From: JAYODW01 sp038116745
GTDB taxonomy: Bacteria > Pseudomonadota > Gammaproteobacteria > Ga0077536
Assembly: GCA_038116745.1 (NCBI GenBank)
Contig: JAYODW010000073.1
Span: 1 to 10,622, forward strand
DNA: 10,622 nt
Reading direction: 5' to 3'
Part shown: piece after piece, positions 5,853 to 10,622 of the stretch
How positions within the stretch are numbered: position 1 is the stretch's first letter
Layout of the letters: every line of letters starts with the position of its first letter
Notes under the pieces: model-generated
What the model saw: only the letters and a program-made list of their open reading frames with translations
Told to the model about the DNA's origin: nothing
The model's database searches: none
Program-made: the position numbers and the translations under genes

Positions 5853-6512
5853 ATGCAGTGTGACAACGAGTTTCAGGAGCTGCTTGCTGAGCGTCTGGGT
5901 GGCTTTGCGCGGAGTGCCGCAGACGCGAGGGATGTACGCGCGGCGGCGGTTGCGGTCACCGTTGTTGATGGCGGCCATGGCGCGGGATGCAACGGACTGC
6001 CGCACTTCGAGGACTGGCAGTCCCACGCCGCGCTTATCCTGACCCGACGTTCGTCACGGCTGCGCAACCACGCCGGCCAGTGGGCCTTCCCCGGCGGACG
6101 CATTGACCCGGGTGAGACGCCGGAGCAGACGGCGCTGCGTGAGATGCGCGAAGAGGTCGGGCTCGATCTGGGCCCCGAGCGGATCCTGGGACGCCTCGAT
6201 GATTTCGTGACGCGCTCCGGCTTCATCATGACCCCGGTCATTGTGTGGGGTGGCGCGCAGCCCCGCTTTGACCCGAATCCGGACGAAGTTGATTCCGTGC
6301 ACCGCATCCCGGTGCGCGAGCTGCTGCGCGAGGACGCGCCTTTACTGGAAGAAGTGGAGGCAGGTCAGCCGCCGGTGTTGCGTATGCCTATCGGCAGCGA
6401 CTGGATAGCTGCGCCGACGGCCGCGATTCTTTATCAATTTCGCGAAGTCTGCGTCCTCGGACGCGATACCCGGGTGGCGCATTTCGACCAGCCGAAGTTT
6501 GCCTGGCGCTGA
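5853..6512 (+). CDS. Nudix hydrolase, probable coenzyme A pyrophosphatase
   Basis: Predicted to split CoA or its thioesters at the pyrophosphate bond, giving 3',5'-ADP and (acyl-)phosphopantetheine. The 219-residue protein has a complete Nudix box at 82-104: Gly82, Glu88, then Arg96-Glu97, Glu100-Glu101 and Gly103-Leu104, matching GX5EX7REUXEEXGU. Directly before it, residues 63-82 fit the NuCoA signature of CoA-specific members: LTRRS (63-67), Arg71, Gly75 and FPGG (79-82). Between the first strand and this motif is an unusual acidic/His-containing stretch (about 40-58, with HFEDWQSH). The ATG is seven bases after AAGGA (5841-5845). It is divergent from two acyl-CoA dehydrogenases, which suits a role in clearing CoA esters or oxidised CoA, although such enzymes also occur as lone housekeeping genes. 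Its end is only 13 bases from the convergent beta-hydroxyacid dehydrogenase. Confidence 0.9.
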   Translation: MQCDNEFQELLAERLGGFARSAADARDVRAAAVAVTVVDGGHGAGCNGLPHFEDWQSHAALILTRRSSRLRNHAGQWAFPGGRIDPGETPEQTALREMREEVGLDLGPERILGRLDDFVTRSGFIMTPVIVWGGAQPRFDPNPDEVDSVHRIPVRELLREDAPLLEEVEAGQPPVLRMPIGSDWIAAPTAAILYQFREVCVLGRDTRVAHFDQPKFAWR

Positions 6513-6525
6513 ACGGACGGCTGCT

Positions 6526-7410
6526 CTAAGGGGTCGGGGTCTGGCGGTAGAGCCACATGATGCCGCTCTGGCCTTTATCCGCATCGCCGCTGGCGATGAG
6601 CTGACGATAGAGCTGCTGGACCAGGGCCGTCACCGGCATGGGTGAACCGGTCGCGCGGCCCAGATCGGTCGCGATATCGAGGTCCTTGATCATGATTTTC
6701 GCGTTCACCTCCTCGCGGTAGTCGGCGGCCGTCATATGGCGCGCGTGATGTTGCAGCACCGCAGAGTCGGCCCAGCCGCCGGCCAGGGCGTCGGGCAGCA
6801 CCGAGGCCTCAACGCCGAAATTGGCGGCGTAGTTGAGCGCTTCGGCGACCACGCCCACCGTGCCGCCGATGATCATCTGGTTGGCGACCTTGCTCGCCTG
6901 CCCGGCGCCGCAGGCCCCGAGATGGGTGACCCGCTGGCTGTAGAGCCGGAGCAGATCGCTGATCCCCGCGATGTCTTCAGCAGCGCCGCCCGCCATCACC
7001 ACCAGGCGCCGGTTCTCCACGCCGACCACGCCGCCGCTGACCGGCGCGTCAATCCAGCGCGTACCGTTGGCCGCTTCGAGACGCTCGGCGAAGGTGCGGG
7101 TCGACAGCGGATGGATGGTCGAATGATCCACCAGCAGGCGCGCTGCCGGCGCGGCGCTGGCGATGCCGTTGCTGCCGAACACGACTTCTTCCACCGCGGC
7201 GGTGTCGGTTACGCACAGGAAGACGACTTCGCAGGCGGCAGCGAGGTCGGCGGGCGATGCAGCAACGCTGGCGCCGGCCTGCGCCAGCGCCGCCGTGCTT
7301 TCTGCACGACGCGCCCAGACGGTGAGCGCATGGCCGCCTTCCAGGAGATGGCGCGCCATGACCTGGCCCATGGCGCCAAGGCCGATGAATCCGATCTGCT
7401 TGACGGTCAT
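6526..7410 (-). CDS. NAD(P)-dependent beta-hydroxyacid dehydrogenase (3-hydroxyisobutyrate dehydrogenase family)
   Basis: Predicted to interconvert a beta-hydroxy acid and its semialdehyde or keto form with NAD(P). The 294 residues are the usual family length. The N-terminal Rossmann domain carries IGFIGLGAMG (6-15). The substrate-binding DAPVSGG is at 121-127. The catalytic segment GACGAGQASKVANQ (165-178) has the invariant Lys174 and Asn177, and KDLDIA (242-247) supplies the second conserved lysine region of the helical C-terminal domain. Members include 3-hydroxyisobutyrate dehydrogenase, tartronate semialdehyde reductase and gamma-hydroxybutyrate dehydrogenase. The sequence does not separate these, and the C-terminus, ending near SGIMWLYRQ, gives no further clue. 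The ATG at 7410 has GGAG about ten bases upstream. It is transcribed away from the adjacent oxygenase unit across a 140-base region and may belong to the same pathway. Confidence 0.92.
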   Translation of the reverse strand: MTVKQIGFIGLGAMGQVMARHLLEGGHALTVWARRAESTAALAQAGASVAASPADLAAACEVVFLCVTDTAAVEEVVFGSNGIASAAPAARLLVDHSTIHPLSTRTFAERLEAANGTRWIDAPVSGGVVGVENRRLVVMAGGAAEDIAGISDLLRLYSQRVTHLGACGAGQASKVANQMIIGGTVGVVAEALNYAANFGVEASVLPDALAGGWADSAVLQHHARHMTAADYREEVNAKIMIKDLDIATDLGRATGSPMPVTALVQQLYRQLIASGDADKGQSGIMWLYRQTPTP

Positions 7411-7550
7411 GGTGTGAAGCTCCGTGTGATCTGCTGGGGGCGTTCGATGTTAAACCGGCTCGCTGGCGAGCAGGTCGGGATGGATCGACAATACGCGACG
7501 CGTCACGGCCGGCGAGGCTTACCTGGAACCGGGCTAGGGGGGAGACCATC
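7411..7550. promoter_or_regulatory. Divergent intergenic region with a short inverted repeat
   Basis: This 140-base region separates the start codons of the beta-hydroxyacid dehydrogenase (minus) and the oxygenase (plus), so it should hold two promoters. The clearest element is GCTCGC (7458-7463) and GCGAGC (7466-7471) separated by TG. TCGACA at 7485-7490 resembles a -35 box for the plus strand, but no -10 box stands at the right distance. The oxygenase has a strong G-rich ribosome binding site (GGGGGGAG, about 7537-7543). I cannot place either promoter with confidence. Confidence 0.45.
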
Positions 7551-8354
7551 ATGCAAGCGGACTATCGACTGACGGACGAGCAGCTCAGGGATTTCGACGA
7601 ACAGGGCTACCTCTTTCTGCCCGCTGTGTTCAGTGCCGAGGAAGTCGCCGCGCTGCGGGACGAGGCAGACCGGGTCTATGCGCTCGAGCGCCAGGAAGTC
7701 GTGCGCGAGAAGGATCAGGTCACCGCGCGCACCGCGTTTGCGGCCCACACTTATAACGACGGCTTCCGCCGGCTGGGCCGCCATCCGCGCCTCATCGGTC
7801 CGGTCACTCAGGTGCTCGGCGGAGACGTCTACATGCACCAGTTCAAGGTCAACGCCAAGGCCGCGTTCAACGGCGACGTGTGGCAGTGGCACCAGGACTA
7901 TGGCACATGGGCGCGGGATGACCTGATGCCCGAGCCGCGCGCGATGAATATCGCGCTCTTTCTGGATGACGTGACGGAGTTCAACGGCGCGCTGATGTTT
8001 ATCCCGCGCAGCCACAAGGCGGGCACCCTGGAGGCGGGGCACGATCTGCAGACGACGAGCTATCCGCTGTGGACAATCGACAACGCGACGATAACCCGGC
8101 TGGTCGCGGAGGGCGGTCTGGTCGCGCCCAAGGGTCCGGCGGGTTCGGTGATCCTGTTTCACGGCAATCTGGTGCACGGCAGTCCGTCGAACATGTCCCC
8201 GTTCGACCGCACCATCGTCTACCTGAGTCTGTGCCACGTGGACAACCACATCCGCCAGTTCAAGCGTCCGGAGTGGATCGCGCACCGGGATTTCGCACCG
8301 ATTGTGCCGCTGGCCGACGACTGCCTGCTGCATATCGACACCGCGTCGGCCTGA
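7551..8354 (+). CDS. Phytanoyl-CoA dioxygenase (PhyH) family Fe(II)/2-oxoglutarate oxygenase, ectoine hydroxylase-like
   Basis: Predicted to hydroxylate a small substrate using O2 and 2-oxoglutarate, releasing CO2 and succinate. The 267 residues form a single double-stranded beta-helix domain. The iron triad is His114-x-Asp116 and His209 (within LFHGNLVHGS, 202-211); Arg220 is the likely 2-oxoglutarate anchor. Residues 111-127, W-Q-W-H-Q-D-Y-G-T-W-A-R-D-D-L-M-P, align without gaps to the ectoine hydroxylase signature F-x-W-H-S-D-F-E-T-W-H-x-E-D-G-M/L-P, keeping eight positions (W, H, D, T, W, D, M, P) but not the F, S, E, second H and G. PRAMNIALFLDD (129-140) and NGALMFIPRSHK (145-156) are also EctD-like. 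No ectABC genes are present in the window and the protein is shorter than EctD (about 300), so a different substrate is likely. The next gene starts six bases after its stop. Confidence 0.88.
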   Translation: MQADYRLTDEQLRDFDEQGYLFLPAVFSAEEVAALRDEADRVYALERQEVVREKDQVTARTAFAAHTYNDGFRRLGRHPRLIGPVTQVLGGDVYMHQFKVNAKAAFNGDVWQWHQDYGTWARDDLMPEPRAMNIALFLDDVTEFNGALMFIPRSHKAGTLEAGHDLQTTSYPLWTIDNATITRLVAEGGLVAPKGPAGSVILFHGNLVHGSPSNMSPFDRTIVYLSLCHVDNHIRQFKRPEWIAHRDFAPIVPLADDCLLHIDTASA

Positions 8355-8360
8355 ACGGCG

Positions 8361-9710
8361 ATGAACCTGCACAGCCTGCTGGCGAGCCGCGCGGCGGCCG
8401 GAAAGCCGGTCCGCGTGGCCATGATCGGAGCCGGTAAATTCGGCGCCATGTTCCTTGCCCAGGCGCGACGTACGCCCGGGCTGCATATCGTCGGCATTGC
8501 CGACCTGGACCCGGCGCGAGCGCGGACGACCCTGGCGCGGATCGGTTGGCCCGATGAACAGAGCGGGGCGACGAGCGCCGCTGACGCGCTGGCTACCGGC
8601 GCCACCTGGCTGACCGACGATGCGCACAGCCTGATGGCGCTAGAGGCAGTCGAAGTGGTGGTGGAGGCCACTGGCGATCCTGCGGCCGGAATTGCCCATG
8701 CGCTGGCGGCAATCGACTGCGGCAAGCACATCGTCATGGTTAACGTTGAGGCGGATGTCCTGGTCGGTCCGCTGCTCGCTGAGCGCGCGCGCCAGGCCGG
8801 CGTGGTGTATTCCCTGGCCTGGGGCGACCAGCCGGCGCTGATCTGCGAACTGGTCGACTGGGCGCGGGCGATCGGTTTTGAGGTGGTAGCGGCCGGTAAG
8901 GGCACCAAGTATCTGCCGCACTATCACGCCTCGACGCCCGATACCGTGTGGGGCCACTACGGCCTGACACCGGAGCAGGCGGCCGTCGGCGGCATGAACC
9001 CGCAGATGTTCAATTCCTTTCTCGACGGCACCAAGTCCGGCATCGAAATGGGGGCGGTAGCCAACGCCACCGGGCTGCTGCCGCCGGCCGACGGCCTGGG
9101 CTTCCCGGCCTGCGATGTCAACGACCTGGCCGAGATCCTGCGGCCGCAGGTCGATGGTGGCGTGCTCGAATCCAGCGGCCGGGTTGAGGTGATCTCAAGC
9201 CTGGCGCGCGACGGCGCGGCGCTCGCACGCGACCTGCGCTGGGGCGTTTACTGCGTGTTCCGCGCACCGGACGAGTACGTGCGCCGCTGCTTTCAGGAAT
9301 ACGGCCTGCGGACCGACGACAGCGGCTGGTACAGCGCGATGTACAAGCCCTACCACTTGATCGGCCTGGAGCTGGGGATCTCGGTCGCCTCGGCGGCCTG
9401 TCGCGGTGAGCCGACCGGACAACCGCAGGCGTGGCGTGCGGACGTCGTCGCAACCGCCAAACGCGCGCTGAAGGCGGGAGAGATGCTGGACGGTGAAGGG
9501 GGCTACACGGTGTGGGGCAAGCTCGTCCCGGCCAGAACCTCCATGGCCCAGGGCGCGCTGCCGCTGGGTCTGGCCCACGGCTGCCGCCTGCGCCGCGACC
9601 TGCCCGAGGGTGCCGTTGTCGCGTGGCAGGATGTCGAGCTGGATGAGAGCCGGCCGAGCGTCCAGGTGAGACGCGAGCTGGAGCGCCGTTTCGGGCCGGA
9701 TAGCGCGTAA
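8361..9710 (+). CDS. SAF-domain oxidoreductase, homoserine dehydrogenase-like (DRL/COG4091 type)
   Basis: NAD(P)-dependent oxidoreductase of 449 residues. A Rossmann domain opens with VAMIGAGKFG (19-28), and Asp48 at the end of the second strand may favour NAD. VVEATGDPAAG (100-110) and GKHIVMVNVEAD (121-132) resemble the corresponding parts of homoserine dehydrogenases. The centre has GKGTKYLP (179-186) and DGTKSGIEMGAVANATGLLP (222-241), likely active-site segments. The C-terminus (about 380-430) is a SAF domain, with the LP.G..L........DLP.G.VVAW.DVELDE pattern also seen in FlgA and sialic acid synthase. This architecture is that of 'predicted homoserine dehydrogenase' COG4091, which to my knowledge includes DRL of Brucella, an alternative 1-deoxyxylulose-5-phosphate reductoisomerase. 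It starts six bases after the oxygenase stop without a clear ribosome binding site, so translation is probably coupled. The actual substrate is unknown. Confidence 0.8.
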   Translation: MNLHSLLASRAAAGKPVRVAMIGAGKFGAMFLAQARRTPGLHIVGIADLDPARARTTLARIGWPDEQSGATSAADALATGATWLTDDAHSLMALEAVEVVVEATGDPAAGIAHALAAIDCGKHIVMVNVEADVLVGPLLAERARQAGVVYSLAWGDQPALICELVDWARAIGFEVVAAGKGTKYLPHYHASTPDTVWGHYGLTPEQAAVGGMNPQMFNSFLDGTKSGIEMGAVANATGLLPPADGLGFPACDVNDLAEILRPQVDGGVLESSGRVEVISSLARDGAALARDLRWGVYCVFRAPDEYVRRCFQEYGLRTDDSGWYSAMYKPYHLIGLELGISVASAACRGEPTGQPQAWRADVVATAKRALKAGEMLDGEGGYTVWGKLVPARTSMAQGALPLGLAHGCRLRRDLPEGAVVAWQDVELDESRPSVQVRRELERRFGPDSA

Positions 9711-9756
9711 CCACGCGGACACGTTTTCAGGTTTTATATCAGGGAGAGCAGGGCAC

Positions 9757-10622
9757 ATGCGATTACAGGGCAGAACAGCGGTGATCACCGGTGGGGCAAG
9801 CGGCATGGGGCGCTCGACGGTGCTGCGATTTCTCGATGAAGGCGCCAGCGTCGTCGTGGCCGACTACAACGCGGCAACGGGGCAGGAGACGCTCGACCTG
9901 GCCGCTGAGCGGGGGCACGCCGATCGGGTGCGGTTCGTCAAAACCGATGTCGCAAGCGAAGCCGATATCGAGGCCATGTTCGCCTGCGCGCTGGACAACT
10001 TCGGTCGCCTTGACGTGGTGTTCAACAACGCCGGGGTGGGTGGCGCTATCGGACCGCTGACCGAGACCACGGTCGAGGCCTGGGACTACACCTTCGATGT
10101 GCTGGGCAAAGGCGTGTTTCTCGGCATGAAGCACGCGGCGCGGATCCTGATCAAACAGAACGAAGGCGGCTCGATCATCAACACGGCATCCATTGCCGGG
10201 CTGTCCGGCGATGCGGGGCCGATGATCTACTCAGCAGCAAAGGCTGCGGTTATCAGTCTGACCAAATCGGCCGCTGTAGAACTCGGGTCGCACCTGATCC
10301 GGGTCAACGCGATCCTGCCGGGTTTTATTTCCACGCCTCTGGCCCACGGCGGCAAGGCCGAGAAGATCGAACCGATGTTCGCCAAATCGCAGCCCTGGCC
10401 GGAAGCCGGGCAGGGCGAGCATATCGCCGGCGCGGCGCTGTTTCTGGCTACCGACGATGCGCGCTTCGTGACCGGGGAGTCCCTGGTGGTCGACGGTGGC
10501 CTGACCGCAGCCGGTCCCGAGCTGTCCAAACGTTTCGCGCAGATCTCCGCCCGGGGCGCGGGCGTGGTCGGGATCACCCGCGGCTCGACCGGGCAGGGGA
10601 ATGAGGTGCGGAAGCTGGGGGA
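9757..10622 (+). CDS. Short-chain dehydrogenase/reductase (SDR), classical type, 3' end cut by the window
   Basis: NAD(P)-dependent alcohol or ketone oxidoreductase. Classical SDR elements are complete: TGGASGMG (11-18) for the cofactor, Asp36 after the second strand (favours NAD), NNAG (90-93), INTAS with catalytic Ser145 (141-145), Tyr158-x-x-x-Lys162, and PGFISTPL (188-195). The family usually ends soon after a segment like LVVDGG (243-248), at about 250-260 residues. Here the frame stays open through residue 288 at the window edge, giving at least 40 extra residues rich in Gly, Arg and Ser. The ATG is preceded by AGGGAG (9741-9746). It lies 46 bases after the SAF oxidoreductase on the same strand and probably belongs to the same unit. 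Because the stop codon is outside the window, neither its true length nor its downstream partner can be seen. Confidence 0.9.
   Translation, partial: MRLQGRTAVITGGASGMGRSTVLRFLDEGASVVVADYNAATGQETLDLAAERGHADRVRFVKTDVASEADIEAMFACALDNFGRLDVVFNNAGVGGAIGPLTETTVEAWDYTFDVLGKGVFLGMKHAARILIKQNEGGSIINTASIAGLSGDAGPMIYSAAKAAVISLTKSAAVELGSHLIRVNAILPGFISTPLAHGGKAEKIEPMFAKSQPWPEAGQGEHIAGAALFLATDDARFVTGESLVVDGGLTAAGPELSKRFAQISARGAGVVGITRGSTGQGNEVRKLG

Noticed and set aside
6736..7572. Plus-strand open frame opposite the beta-hydroxyacid dehydrogenase
   Set aside because: It covers a complete minus-strand gene with catalytic residues and runs through the divergent promoter region; no domain is seen.
7551..8354. 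Naming the oxygenase ectD
   Set aside because: Several signature positions differ, the protein is shorter than EctD, and no ectoine biosynthesis genes are nearby.
7503..8627. Minus-strand open frame of 374 codons opposite the oxygenase and the start of the SAF oxidoreductase
   Set aside because: It runs across two conserved genes and their junction and shows no motif; an antisense artefact of high GC content.
1..10622. Defence, CRISPR, prophage or transposon system
   Set aside because: No direct-repeat array, transposase, integrase, nuclease or toxin-like protein was found on either strand; all clear genes are metabolic.

Overview
The window is a GC-rich (estimated above 60 %), densely coded stretch of what is most likely an aerobic, catabolically versatile proteobacterial chromosome. 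A gammaproteobacterium is only a guess, because there is no rRNA or other taxonomic marker. Ten well-supported protein genes are present, nine complete and one running off the right edge, plus a short probable gene tail at the left edge. I see no tRNA, rRNA, CRISPR array, transposase, phage gene or transcription factor.

Layout, left to right. (1) A probable gene tail ends at 86 and is followed by a 162-base leader. (2) A two-gene plus-strand unit encodes a class III (CaiB/BaiF) CoA-transferase and an intradiol ring-cleavage dioxygenase of the catechol/hydroxyquinol 1,2-dioxygenase family. (3) A 332-base gap between convergent genes contains no convincing gene but holds six closely spaced inverted repeats, one of them a perfect 24-base palindrome. 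(4) A three-gene minus-strand unit, read right to left, encodes two different acyl-CoA dehydrogenases that overlap by four bases, then a DUF3237 protein. (5) Divergent from that unit is a Nudix hydrolase with a complete CoA-pyrophosphatase signature. (6) Convergent with it is a minus-strand beta-hydroxyacid dehydrogenase of the 3-hydroxyisobutyrate dehydrogenase family. (7) Divergent from that is a plus-strand unit: a phytanoyl-CoA dioxygenase family oxygenase resembling ectoine hydroxylase, a SAF-domain oxidoreductase of the homoserine dehydrogenase-like/DRL type, and a classical SDR cut by the window edge.

The common theme is oxidative breakdown of organic acids and ring compounds as CoA thioesters: CoA loading by the transferase, ring fission by the dioxygenase, alpha-beta dehydrogenation by the acyl-CoA dehydrogenases, and possible CoA-pool housekeeping by the Nudix enzyme. 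The right-hand genes (Fe(II)/2-oxoglutarate oxygenase plus three NAD(P)-dependent oxidoreductase families) look like a separate small-molecule oxidation module with no obvious known substrate. No individual substrate can be fixed from sequence. The least-explained parts are the inverted-repeat cluster at 2375-2636 and the oxygenase/SAF-oxidoreductase/SDR module at 7551-10622.
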